A stretch of 64,000 bases of DNA, from contig NC_066579.1 of NCBI RefSeq assembly GCF_024323335.1, positions 239,119,475 to 239,183,474 on the forward strand, written 5' to 3'. Each line of letters starts with the position of its first letter. Within the stretch, counting starts at the first letter, position 1. Of the stretch, positions 1-13,500 are shown one piece after another. Source of the DNA: Lathyrus oleraceus (Eukaryota; Streptophyta; Magnoliopsida; Fabales; Fabaceae). A program made the translations under genes and the position numbers. The notes under the pieces are model-generated. The model worked only from the letters and a program-made list of their open reading frames with translations, made no database searches and was not told the DNA's origin.

Positions 1-26
1 CTACCGAAAACGTGGATTGGTATATA

Positions 27-560
27 TGCCAAAACACTCATCATCTAAAACACAAACTGGTTAAAGGATGGATATTCGATTCTACAAAGAATACGAATCT
101 TACTCTACTGGGGAAGATCAACAAAGGATTTCAACCAAAGAGCGCAAGAGACATATTATTCATTACCGGCAGACCGTGAATAATATACTCGAAAGGAAAA
201 GACACCAGAGATACCAAAGTATATAATAGGTGACTAACCAAAAAGAGAGACAATCGATACCAAGCATCCGGGTAAACGAAAGACAACTCAAAGGATAAAT
301 TGCAAGCATTCGGCAATTATCCGAAACAACAAACATTCGACTCCGCAAAAGGGAAATAACGAATCTTACTCGACTAGGGAAACACGAAAGGCTTCGACTG
401 AAGAGTGCATGAGATATATTATCCATTACCGTCAGAACGTGGATAACATACTCGCATGGAAGATTATCCACAACCGGTTACTGGGTTAACAAAGGATAAA
501 TCGACCGAAAAGAAAGGCATCGGGATACCAAAACTAGGTATATAATGATGACCAATCAAA
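27..560. repeat. Diverged sub-repeats of about 220 bp inside the 2312-bp unit
   Basis: Three related blocks occur per unit: about 27-235, about 340-560 and 2089-2312 (coordinates of the first copy). Each carries the words GAATCTTACT, CATTACCG and a partner arm ending in an ATAA-containing word, followed by a short GGTATATAATAGGTGA-type tail. The array junction at 2092/2093 falls in the shared beginning of two of these blocks, which points to recombination or template switching between sub-repeats as the origin of the array. Confidence 0.75.
156..183 (-). other. Hairpin motif, type 1 (first of three per unit)
   Basis: On the element strand the outer arms are TTATTCA and TGAATAA, the inner arms CGG and CCG, and the loop TCTG, with an unpaired GTAA on one side. 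The other copies lie at 419-446 and 2228-2253 and every 2312 bp thereafter. They have outer arms TTATCCA/TGGATAA (the copy at 2228 is shorter) and inner arms CGT/ACG. Both paired positions changed together. No function is known. Confidence 0.6.
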
Positions 561-899
561 AGGGAGCAACAATCATTACCAAGCAAACGGGTAAATGAAA
601 GGCGATCTGCTGAGGATGAATTGCATAAACAGTAATTATCCACAAAAACTAGCTGGGGATATATCGAGAATCAATCAATAATCCGGGGAACAAATCACTA
701 GCAAACGGTGAAAGGACCCACTGGCGACTTCAAAGGATAAAATTGCGAGCATACGGCAATTATCCAGAAGACAACTTGTTGGGGATACAATTGCTAGCAA
801 CCGGCAATTATCCACAAGCAAAAGAGAGGAATATCAACATCAAATATTGAATGAAGATAACCACAAAGAGTAACCGTCATCGATTAGGATGAACAACAA

Positions 900-1700
900 G
901 GTTAACTCTGCAAAGGAGAGAAATTAGGGTTTACAACTACCGAATACGGGGTAGAATACCAAAAATCTGGCTGAGGAAACAAGAGGTTTACCACTACCGA
1001 CTACTGGGTAGACAACCAAAGACTCAGCTGGGATAAAATTGCAAGCATCCGGCAATTATCCAACTGTACCATGAGGCACAAACTCCGCTGGGGGAGAAAA
1101 ACCAAAACATGGGATTTACAACCACCGAATACGGGGTAGAAGACCACAGACCCCACTGGGACAGGGTGAATGAAGGCCAAATACTGAGCACTTATTCAAC
1201 TTTTCCACAGGGAAACACAAACTTTGTTGGGGATAAAAACCACAACAACAGAAAATCCACCAACAACCAGAACGAATCACAAAGGTTACCTCTGCTAGGG
1301 GAAAAGAGATAGGACTTACAACTACCGAGTACGGGGTAGTAGCCATACTCTGGTGGGGATACACACGAATTAGGGTTTACATCTACCGAATACTGGGTAG
1401 AAAACCAACAACTCCGCGTGGGGATGGGAAAAATCACAAATCCGCACGGGAAACAAAAATAGGGTTTATAACAAACCACAAAACTGCTGGAGAGCAGGCA
1501 AATAGGATTTACGACTACCGACTACTGGGTAGAAAACCAACACTCTTGCCGAGGAATAAAAGGTATATAACCACAAATTCCATCAAGAAGGAGGAACATA
1601 GGACTTACAACTACCGGTTACTGGGTAGAGGCCCAAAAAACTCCGCTGGGGATAAAAGAATTAATGCCAGTTACTGGGCAGTTCATTCATTTATTCCACA
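900..1700 (-). repeat. Cluster of short hairpin-forming repeats, type 2 (CTACC...GGTAG)
   Basis: Short inverted repeats recur with a 6-8-nt loop: CTACC/GGTAG at 937, 994, 1322, 1383, 1515 and 1611, and TGCC/GGCA at 1665. Relatives elsewhere in the unit have ATACC/GGTAT (525, 2283) and AACC/GGTT (472). The intervening sequence is an irregular repeat rich in 'aaccaacaactccgctgggga'-like words. The copy at 1122 is imperfect. The cluster recurs in each array copy. Confidence 0.7.
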
Positions 1701-4700
1701 GGGAAGTACAAGAACAGTTGACAAATCGCCAATTCGGGATTAATCCGAAAGGACAGACTGAATCAAAACTCGTCCTATTAGGATATAACTCAATAGGAAC
1801 CTCCATCCCAATATATGTGTTGGGAGGAAACGGAAGAAACCGTCAACCACGAGGATATTCTCGGTGGGGAACTGCAGAAGGAAAATACAGACACTTTCTG
1901 CTTATGGGGCTGACTCTATATGGAGAGATTAAACACCCGACATCTGCTTAAGGAGATCTATAAAGAGATCTATATCACCCATAACAGGAGAACAACAATC
2001 AAGAGATATATGGCAAAAATGCAACATGAATATCTGAATGTTTTATGAATATGCGTAATTCATGTTTGATGAATGCTGACAAAACAGACAATATGCCAAA
2101 ACACTCATCATCCGAAAGGAGGGCTTGAAAAAGCAAATCGACTTACAGGATGGACATTCGAATCCACGAAGGGAAGACGAATCTTACTCAACTGGGGACA
2201 CAAACCCAAAGAGTGCATGAGATATAATATCCATTACCGTCAGAACGTGGATAAAATACTCGTATGGTAAGAAACACCAAGGATACCAGTTACTGGGTAT
2301 ATAATAGGTGATCTACCGAAAACGTGGATTGGTATATATGCCAAAACACTCATCATCTAAAACACAAACTGGTTAAAGGATGGATATTCGATTCTACAAA
2401 GAATACGAATCTTACTCTACTGGGGAAGATCAACAAAGGATTTCAACCAAAGAGCGCAAGAGACATATTATTCATTACCGGCAGACCGTGAATAATATAC
2501 TCGAAAGGAAAAGACACCAGAGATACCAAAGTATATAATAGGTGACTAACCAAAAAGAGAGACAATCGATACCAAGCATCCGGGTAAACGAAAGACAACT
2601 CAAAGGATAAATTGCAAGCATTCGGCAATTATCCGAAACAACAAACATTCGACTCCGCAAAAGGGAAATAACGAATCTTACTCGACTAGGGAAACACGAA
2701 AGGCTTCGACTGAAGAGTGCATGAGATATATTATCCATTACCGTCAGAACGTGGATAACATACTCGCATGGAAGATTATCCACAACCGGTTACTGGGTTA
2801 ACAAAGGATAAATCGACCGAAAAGAAAGGCATCGGGATACCAAAACTAGGTATATAATGATGACCAATCAAAAGGGAGCAACAATCATTACCAAGCAAAC
2901 GGGTAAATGAAAGGCGATCTGCTGAGGATGAATTGCATAAACAGTAATTATCCACAAAAACTAGCTGGGGATATATCGAGAATCAATCAATAATCCGGGG
3001 AACAAATCACTAGCAAACGGTGAAAGGACCCACTGGCGACTTCAAAGGATAAAATTGCGAGCATACGGCAATTATCCAGAAGACAACTTGTTGGGGATAC
3101 AATTGCTAGCAACCGGCAATTATCCACAAGCAAAAGAGAGGAATATCAACATCAAATATTGAATGAAGATAACCACAAAGAGTAACCGTCATCGATTAGG
3201 ATGAACAACAAGGTTAACTCTGCAAAGGAGAGAAATTAGGGTTTACAACTACCGAATACGGGGTAGAATACCAAAAATCTGGCTGAGGAAACAAGAGGTT
3301 TACCACTACCGACTACTGGGTAGACAACCAAAGACTCAGCTGGGATAAAATTGCAAGCATCCGGCAATTATCCAACTGTACCATGAGGCACAAACTCCGC
3401 TGGGGGAGAAAAACCAAAACATGGGATTTACAACCACCGAATACGGGGTAGAAGACCACAGACCCCACTGGGACAGGGTGAATGAAGGCCAAATACTGAG
3501 CACTTATTCAACTTTTCCACAGGGAAACACAAACTTTGTTGGGGATAAAAACCACAACAACAGAAAATCCACCAACAACCAGAACGAATCACAAAGGTTA
3601 CCTCTGCTAGGGGAAAAGAGATAGGACTTACAACTACCGAGTACGGGGTAGTAGCCATACTCTGGTGGGGATACACACGAATTAGGGTTTACATCTACCG
3701 AATACTGGGTAGAAAACCAACAACTCCGCGTGGGGATGGGAAAAATCACAAATCCGCACGGGAAACAAAAATAGGGTTTATAACAAACCACAAAACTGCT
3801 GGAGAGCAGGCAAATAGGATTTACGACTACCGACTACTGGGTAGAAAACCAACACTCTTGCCGAGGAATAAAAGGTATATAACCACAAATTCCATCAAGA
3901 AGGAGGAACATAGGACTTACAACTACCGGTTACTGGGTAGAGGCCCAAAAAACTCCGCTGGGGATAAAAGAATTAATGCCAGTTACTGGGCAGTTCATTC
4001 ATTTATTCCACAGGGAAGTACAAGAACAGTTGACAAATCGCCAATTCGGGATTAATCCGAAAGGACAGACTGAATCAAAACTCGTCCTATTAGGATATAA
4101 CTCAATAGGAACCTCCATCCGAATATATGTGTTGGGAGGAAACGGAAGAAACCGTCAACCACGAGGATATTCTCGGTGGGGAACTGCAGAAGGAAAATAC
4201 AGACACTTTCTGCTTATGGGGCTGACTCTATATGGAGAGATTAAACACCCGACATCTGCTTAAGGAGATCTATAAAGAGATCTATATCACCCATAACAGG
4301 AGAACAACAATCAAGAGATATATGGCAAAAATGCAACATGAATATCTGAATGTTTTATGAATATGCGTAATTCATGTTTGATGAATGCTGACAAAACAGA
4401 CAATATGCCAAAACACTCATCATCCGAAAGGAGGGCTTGAAAAAGCAAATCGACTTACAGGATGGACATTCGAATCCACGAAGGGAAGACGAATCTTACT
4501 CAACTGGGGACACAAACCCAAAGAGTGCATGAGATATAATATCCATTACCGTCAGAACGTGGATAAAATACTCGTATGGTAAGAAACACCAAGGATACCA
4601 GTTACTGGGTATATAATAGGTGATCTACCGAAAACGTGGATTGGTATATATGCCAAAACACTCATCATCTAAAACACAAACTGGTTAAAGGATGGATATT

Positions 4701-7700
4701 CGATTCTACAAAGAATACGAATCTTACTCTACTGGGGAAGATCAACAAAGGATTTCAACCAAAGAGCGCAAGAGACATATTATTCATTACCGGCAGACCG
4801 TGAATAATATACTCGAAAGGAAAAGACACCAGAGATACCAAAGTATATAATAGGTGACTAACCAAAAAGAGAGACAATCGATACCAAGCATCCGGGTAAA
4901 CGAAAGACAACTCAAAGGATAAATTGCAAGCATTCGGCAATTATCCGAAACAACAAACATTCGACTCCGCAAAAGGGAAATAACGAATCTTACTCGACTA
5001 GGGAAACACGAAAGGCTTCGACTGAAGAGTGCATGAGATATATTATCCATTACCGTCAGAACGTGGATAACATACTCGCATGGAAGATTATCCACAACCG
5101 GTTACTGGGTTAACAAAGGATAAATCGACCGAAAAGAAAGGCATCGGGATACCAAAACTAGGTATATAATGATGACCAATCAAAAGGGAGCAACAATCAT
5201 TACCAAGCAAACGGGTAAATGAAAGGCGATCTGCTGAGGATGAATTGCATAAACAGTAATTATCCACAAAAACTAGCTGGGGATATATCGAGAATCAATC
5301 AATAATCCGGGGAACAAATCACTAGCAAACGGTGAAAGGACCCACTGGCGACTTCAAAGGATAAAATTGCGAGCATACGGCAATTATCCAGAAGACAACT
5401 TGTTGGGGATACAATTGCTAGCAACCGGCAATTATCCACAAGCAAAAGAGAGGAATATCAACATCAAATATTGAATGAAGATAACCACAAAGAGTAACCG
5501 TCATCGATTAGGATGAACAACAAGGTTAACTCTGCAAAGGAGAGAAATTAGGGTTTACAACTACCGAATACGAGGTAGAATACCAAAAATCTGGCTGAGG
5601 AAACAAGAGGTTTACCACTACCGACTACTGGGTAGACAACCAAAGACTCAGCTGGGATAAAATTGCAAGCATCCGGCAATTATCCAACTGTACCATGAGG
5701 CACAAACTCCGCTGGGGGAGAAAAACCAAAACATGGGATTTACAACCACCGAATACGGGGTAGAAGACCACAGACCCCACTGGGACAGGGTGAATGAAGG
5801 CCAAATACTGAGCACTTATTCAACTTTTCCACAGGGAAACACAAACTTTGTTGGGGATAAAAACCACAACAACAGAAAATCCACCAACAACCAGAACGAA
5901 TCACAAAGGTTACCTCTGCTAGGGGAAAAGAGATAGGACTTACAACTACCGAGTACGGGGTAGTAGCCATACTCTGGTGGGGATACACACGAATTAGGGT
6001 TTACGTCTACCGAATACTGGGTAGAAAACCAACAACTCCGCGTGGGGATGGGAAAAATCACAAATCCGCACGGGAAACAAAAATAGGGTTTATAACAAAC
6101 CACAAAACTGCTGGAGAGCAGGCAAATAGGATTTACGACTACCGACTACTGGGTAGAAAACCAACACTCTTGCCGAGGAATAAAAGGTATATAACCACAA
6201 ATTCCATCAAGAAGGAGGAACATAGGACTTACAACTACCGGTTACTGGGTAGAGGCCCAAAAAACTCCGCTGGGGATAAAAGAATTAATGCCAGTTACTG
6301 GGCAGTTCATTCATTTATTCCACAGGGAAGTACAAGAACAGTTGACAAATCGCCAATTCGGGATTAATCCGAAAGGACAGACTGAATCAAAACTCGTCCT
6401 ATTAGGATATAACTCAATAGGAACCTCCATCCCAATATATGTGTTGGGAGGAAACGGAAGAAACCGTCAACCACGAGGATATTCTCGGTGGGGAACTGCA
6501 GAAGGAAAATACAGACACTTTCTGCTTATGGGGCTGACTCTATATGGAGAGATTAAACACCCGACATCTGCTTAAGGAGATCTATAAAGAGATCTATATC
6601 ACCCATAACAGGAGAACAACAATCAAGAGATATATGGCAAAAATGCAACATGAATATCTGAATGTTTTATGAATATGCGTAATTCATGTTTGATGAATGC
6701 TGACAAAACAGACAATATGCCAAAACACTCATCATCCGAAAGGAGGGCTTGAAAAAGCAAATCGACTTACAGGATGGACATTCGAATCCACGAAGGGAAG
6801 ACGAATCTTACTCAACTGGGGACACAAACCCAAAGAGTGCATGAGATATAATATCCATTACCGTCAGAACGTGGATAAAATACTCGTATGGTAAGAAACA
6901 CCAAGGATACCAGTTACTGGGTATATAATAGGTGATCTACCGAAAACGTGGATTGGTATATATGCCAAAACACTCATCATCTAAAACACAAACTGGTTAA
7001 AGGATGGATATTCGATTCTACAAAGAATACGAATCTTACTCTACTGGGGAAGATCAACAAAGGATTTCAACCAAAGAGCGCAAGAGACATATTATTCATT
7101 ACCGGCAGACCGTGAATAATATACTCGAAAGGAAAAGACACCAGAGATACCAAAGTATATAATAGGTGACTAACCAAAAAGAGAGACAATCGATACCAAG
7201 CATCCGGGTAAACGAAAGACAACTCAAAGGATAAATTGCAAGCATTCGGCAATTATCCGAAACAACAAACATTCGACTCCGCAAAAGGGAAATAACGAAT
7301 CTTACTCGACTAGGGAAACACGAAAGGCTTCGACTGAAGAGTGCATGAGATATATTATCCATTACCGTCAGAACGTGGATAACATACTCGCATGGAAGAT
7401 TATCCACAACCGGTTACTGGGTTAACAAAGGATAAATCGACCGAAAAGAAAGGCATCGAGATACCATAACTAGGTATATAATGATGACCAATCAAAAGGG
7501 AGCAACAATCATTACCAAGCAAACGGGTAAATGAAAGGCGATCTGCTGAGGATGAATTGCATAAACAGTAATTATCCACAAAAACTAGCTGGGGATATAT
7601 CGAGAATCAATCAATAATCCGGGGAACAAATCACTAGCAAACGGTGAAAGGACCCACTGGCGACTTCAAAGGATAAAATTGCGAGCATACGGCAATTATC

Positions 7701-9028
7701 CAGAAGACAACTTGTTGGGGATACAATTTCTAGCAACCGGCAATTATCCACAAGCAAAAGAGAGGAATATCAACATCAAATATTGAATGAAGATAACCAC
7801 AAAGAGTAACCGTCATCGATTAGGATGAACAACAAGGTTAACTCTGCAAAGGAGAGAAATTAGGGTTTACAACCACCGAATACGGGGTAGAATACCAAAA
7901 ATCTGGCTGAGGAAACAAGAGGTTTACCACTACCGAGTACTGGGTAGACAACCAAAGACTCAGCTGGGATAAAATTGCAAGCATCCGGCAATTATCCAAC
8001 TGTACCATGAGGCACAAACTCCGCTGGGGGAGAAAAACCAAAACATGGGATTTACAACCACCGAATACGGGGTAGAAGACCACAGACCCCACTGGGACAG
8101 GGTGAATGAAGGCCAAATACTGAGCACTTATTCAACTTTTCCACAGGGAAACACAAACTTTGTTGGGGATAAAAACCACAACAACAGAAAATCCACCAAC
8201 AACCAGAACGAATCACAAAGGTTACCTCTGCTAGGGGAAAAGAGATAGGACTTACAACTACCGAGTACGGGGTAGTAGCCATACTCTGGTGGGGATACAC
8301 ACGAATTAGGGTTTACATCTACCGAATACTGGGTAGAAAACCAACAACTCCGCGTGGGGATGGGAAAAATCACAAATCCGCACGGGAAACAAAAATAGGG
8401 TTTATAACAAACCACAAAACTGCTGGAGAGCAGGCAAATAGGATTTACGACTACCGACTACTGGGTAGAAAACCAACACTCTTGCCGAGGAATAAAAGGT
8501 ATATAACCACAAATTCCATCAAGAAGGAGGAACATAGGACTTACAACTACCGGTTACTGGGTAGAGGCCCAAAAAACTCCGCTGGGGATAAAAGAATTAA
8601 TGCCAGTTACTGGGCAGTTCATTCATTTATTCCACAGGGAAGTACAAGAACAGTTGACAAATCGCCAATTCGGGATTAATCCGAAAGGACAGACTGAATC
8701 AAAACTCGTCCTATTAGGATATAACTCAATAGGAACCTCCATCCCAATATATGTGTTGGGAGGAAACGGAAGAAACCGTCAACCACGAGGATATTCTCGG
8801 TGGGGAACTGCAGAAGGAAAATACAGACACTTTCTGCTTATGGGGCTGACTCTATATGGAGAGATTAAACACCCGACATCTGCTTAAGGAGATCTATAAA
8901 GAGATCTATATCACCCATAACAGGAGAACAACAATCAAGAGATATATGGCAAAAATGCAACATGAATATCTGAATGTTTTATGAATATGCGTAATTCATG
9001 TTTGATGAATGCTGACAAAACAGACAAT

Positions 9029-10555
9029 TCTAACACAAACAGGACCAGGAATCACACGCCCGGTACTATACTTCCAGGGGAAAAGCCAACTGGAATGCCA
9101 ATCTGCCGAGATCCACATGCTAAAAAAACAAAGATCTGCGGGAGGCAAAACAAGAGATATTACAGAAACCCTGAGTGATGGATCCATAACCAATCCAACC
9201 AGGGTACAGAAAGTCACAACAGGCAAGCAGCCACCAAGACCAATCTGTAGGGGAACGAGAGAATCTCAAGATTCTGCAGGGGATCCCAGTATCAACTGAG
9301 AAACAAAAGTCCACGGCACAAACAAGAACTGCCGCAAAAGCAACTCCAAACAACTCCGGGGAACAACCCACTGCAGGAGAAACATCCAAGTAGAATCTAA
9401 CTGCACAAGCAACTCTACTGGGGAAAGCTGTCAGCTATCCTTCTAGAGAACAAACCACTAAAGGAGAAAGCACCACGCAAGTAGATTCTGCAACACGCCA
9501 CTCTACTCGGGGAGAACATACATCCGACGGATCGCGCAAGTAGAATCTGCAATAAGCCACTCTACTGGGATCACAAGCAAATCAGGAAACCACTCCAATC
9601 CTTGGGATGCTAGAGCCACCAACCGACCCTACTGGGGATTGAGAGAGTTTTCAACAGGCAAAAACTGCCACAACAACCATTCTGCAGACTAAGCTAGAAA
9701 AAATGGAAAGCAACCATGCTGAGGAGAGAAACAACAACTCCGCTGGCGACTGCACTGGGGAGAGACTACTGTTGGAGAAGAAAACGAAGTCTTCAACAAC
9801 ATCTCTGCTTGCGACTATACTGGGGAACAACCCCACCAACAAACTCTGCTTGGGGAACAACCCCAACAACAAAGCAGGAGAAAGTGGATACAACCAAGCC
9901 AGGAATATGAACAAATGTCTTACCTGTTGGAAATCATGCCACCCTCGGGAGAGCACTGAGACATTCTTGAGTATCCTTTCACCATTGTGAATATTCACTT
10001 TGTTTAAAACAACAATTTTTGAAAAAATTTATTTGTTTAAAACAATGACATTTTATCAATTAAAACATGCAAAACATTTGTTGAATTGAAACAAATAAGA
10101 ATGCAAATAATTGGATAAAAAGCTCAAATTGATTTGATGGAATGGTAGCCTGCAAATGGCAAGACTCCATAGATTTGTACAAATTTGAAATCAGTGGTAT
10201 ATATTGGAAGAGGGCTACATTGAACATAATGATCCTTTCTCTACCAATTTGAATCTCGATGTATTCGAAGCTTCAGTCGATGATGAATCGAGAGTCTCTG
10301 ACGAACAGACGGCTGCAGAACAGAAAGTCTTGTCAGGATGCAGTTACTTGCCAAATCCCTAATTTTTGCCTAGATTGCCCCAGGGTGAGGTACTCAATCT
10401 AGCGGGATGCAAATATACTTTTTTTTTATGTCTCTAATTTTTGCCTGGATTACCCTTGCGGGTTCTCCACCGAGACGCTCATTTTTGCCTAAGCCGCCCT
10501 TTCGGGTTTTCAACTTAGCGAGCTATTCTGTTTTTCATTTGCATATACTTTTTTT
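9029..10555 (-). other. Single-copy, pol-proximal part of element A's 3' UTR
   Basis: No credible gene is present. The stretch 9400-9640 holds an irregular repeat around 'caagtagaatctgcaa' and 'actctactgggga'. The stretch 10330-10550 is conserved with element B downstream of its pol stop (44187-44400), including the pairs 'cccgaaagggcg' and 'gagcgtctcggtgga'. Sequence 9976-10140 is AT-rich and also matches B (about 44640-44740). Confidence 0.8.
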
Positions 10556-13500
10556 TTAGGCAAAGTATTTCTTGACTGCATCTGAATTCACAGGACGAGT
10601 GAAATCCTCCCCATCCATTGTTGTAAGCATCAATGCACCGCCTGAAAAGGCTCTCTTAACAACATATGGACCCTCGTAGTTTGGAGTCCACTTTCCCCTG
10701 GAATCGGGCACGAAAGACAAGACTTTCTTGAGCACGAGGTCACCTTCTCGGAACACACGAGGCTTGACCTTCTTATCGAACGCTTTCTTCATTCTCTGTT
10801 GATATAACTGACCATGGCACATGGCAGTCAATTGCTTCTCTTCAATCAGATTCAACTGGTCATAACGACTCTGAATCCATTCAGCATCAGTCAACTTGGC
10901 TTCCATCAAGACTCTCATTGATGGGATCTCCACCTCTACTGGGAGAACAACCTCCATGCCGTAAACAAGAGAGAAAGGGGTTGCCCCTGTTGAAGTGCGG
11001 ACAGATGTACGATAACCATGCAGAGCAAATGGCAGCATCTCATGCCAATCTTTGTACGTAATTGTCATCTTCTGGATAATCTTCTTGATATTCTTATTAG
11101 CAGCTTCAACAGCCCCATTCATCTTGGGTCTGTAGGGAGAGGAATTATGGTGTGCAATCTTGAATTCAGCGCACAACTCAGCCATCATCTTATTATTCAG
11201 ATTAGATCCATTATCAGTAATGATCTTATCTGGCACACCATAACGGCAAATCAGCTGGTTCTTGATAAACTTCACAACCACCTGTCTGGTCACATTCGTG
11301 TACGAAGCGGCTTCGACCCATTTGGTGAAGTAATCGATTGCTACGAGAATAAACCTGTGTCTGTTGGACGCTTTCGGTTCAATCATGCCGATCATGTCGA
11401 TTCCCCACATAGAGAAAGGCCATGGTGATGAAATCACATTCAGAAGTGTCGGAGGAATATGAATCTTATCCGCATAAATCTGACACTTGTGGCATTTCTT
11501 CACATATTTGCAGCAGTTAGACTCCATTGTCAGCCAATAGTAGCCTGCTCTCAACATCTTTCTAGCCATGGCATGTCCATTGGAATGAGTACCAAATGAA
11601 CCCTCATGGACCTCAGTCATCAACAGGTTTGCTTCGTGTCTATCCACGCATCTGAGCAAAACCATGTCAAAATTTCTCTTGTACAGCACTTCACCACTGA
11701 GGTAGAAACTGCCTGACAACCTTCTCAAAGTTTTCCTGTCTTTCACAGATGCCCCAGGCGGGTAGACCTGGTTCTGGAGGAAATTCTTGATATCAAAATA
11801 CCAAGGCTTGTCATCATTCACTTCTTCCACTGCAAATACGTGAGCTGGTCTATCCAAGCGCATCACGGCAATATTGGGAACTTCATTCCAATACTTGACA
11901 ACAATCATGGAAGCAAGCGTAGCAAGAGCATCTGCCATCCGATTATGCTCTCGAGGAATATGATGAAAGTCAACCTCTGTAAAGAACGTTGAAATCCTTC
12001 TTGCATAATCTCTGTACGGAATGAGACCAGGTTGATTCGTCTCCCACTCACCCTTGATTTGATTGACAACCAGGGCAGAATCACCATACACATCAAGATG
12101 CTTGATTCTCAAATCAATACATTCTTCTAGTCCCATAATACAGGCTTCATACTCAGCCATATTATTCGTGCATTTGAAAGTTAGCCTTGCTGTAAGCGGA
12201 ATATGAGTGCCATAAGGAGTAATGATTACTGCCCCAATTCCATTTCCGTATTGATTTACAGCGCCATCAAACACCATCGTCCATCTGGAACCAGGTTCTG
12301 GACCTTCATCAAGTGTAGGCTCATCACAATCTTTCATTTTCAAATACAGAATCTCCTCATCAGGGAAGTCGTACTGAACAGACTGATGATCTTCAATCGG
12401 CCGGTGCGCTAAATGGTCAGCCAAGATACTACCTTTAATAGCTTTCTGAGCTCGATACTCGATATCATACTCAGACAACAACATCTGCCAACGGGAAATC
12501 CTCCCAGTTAAAGCAGGCTTCTCGAAGATATACTTAATTGGGTCCATTCTGGATATCAACCAAGTTGTATGATTTATCATGTACTGGCGCAAACGCTTAG
12601 CAGCCCAAGCCAAAGCACAACACGTCTTCTCAAGCATGGAGTATCGAGACTCACAATCAGTAAACTTCTTACTGAGGTAGTATATAGCAGATTCTTTCTT
12701 CCCTGATTCATCTTGTTGACCGAGTACACAACCCATCGAGTCTTCAAGCACAGTCAAATACATAATCAGAGGTCTTCCTTCCACAGGAGGAGACAAAATC
12801 GGAGGTTCAGACAGATATTCCTTGATACTGTCGAAAGCTTTCTGGCAATCCTCGGTCCAATCATGAGACTGATCTTTCCGGAGGAGCTTGAATATCGGCG
12901 CACATGTGGCAGTCATGTGGGATATGAATCTGGAAATGTAGTTCAAGCGGCCAAGAAAACCTCGGACTTGCTTCCCAGTTTTGGGTGCAGGCATCTCTTG
13001 TATTGCTTTGACCTTTGCAGGATCAACCTCAATACCTCTCTCGCTTACCACAAAACCCAACAACTTACTTGAACGGACTCCAAATGTACATTTGTTCGGA
13101 TTCAGGCGAAGTCTAAACTTCCTCAGACGCTGAAAAAGCTTCAACAAATGCTCAACATGTTCAACTTCCGTTCGGGACTTAGCGATCATATCATCAACAT
13201 AGACCTCTATCTCCTTGTGCATCATATCATCAAACAAGGTAGTCATAGCTCTTTGGTACGTGGCTCCGGCATTCTTCAAACCGAAGGGCATCACTCGATA
13301 ACAGAATGTTCCCCAAGGTGTGATGAATGTTGTCTTCTCCATATCTTCGGGTGCCATCTTGATTTGATTATAACCGGAAAATCCGTCCATAAACGAAAAG
13401 ACTTTGAATTTAGCTGTATTGTCTACCAACATGTCAATGTGTGGTAGAGGAAAATCATCTTTTGGACTAGCTTTATTCAAATCTCTGTAATCAACGCACA

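Larger units (their letters stand above)
1..9028. repeat. Tandem array of a 2312-bp unit, 3.9 copies, in the 3' UTR of element A
   Basis: Copies are 1-2312, 2313-4624, 4625-6936 and a partial 6937-9028; the array may continue off the left edge. Copies differ at only a few positions by eye (for example 1812 versus its counterpart 4124), so amplification is recent. The last copy, at the array edge, has the most changes (around 7460, 7729, 7873 and 7938). At 9028/9029 the array passes into single-copy 3' UTR. The many short open frames that recur every 2312 bp are not coding. The family precedent is the hypervariable 3' UTR of plant Ogre elements, known to seed satellite repeats. Confidence 0.95.

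Noticed and set aside
924..1378. TTAGGGTTT words resembling plant telomere repeats
   Set aside because: Only isolated single words (924, 1370), not arrays. They look like chance or telo-box-like words in the UTR repeat.
131..8887. Open frames of 60-115 codons recurring every 2312 bp
   Set aside because: They recur only because the unit is repeated, lie on both strands, lack known domains, and are broken in B's single-copy homologue.
1..9028. Regular short repeats suggesting a CRISPR-like array
   Set aside because: Unit length, plant retrotransposon context and absence of uniform spacers exclude this.
11018..13447. Plus-strand open frames opposite A's pol
   Set aside because: They are antisense shadows of the strongly conserved pol frame.
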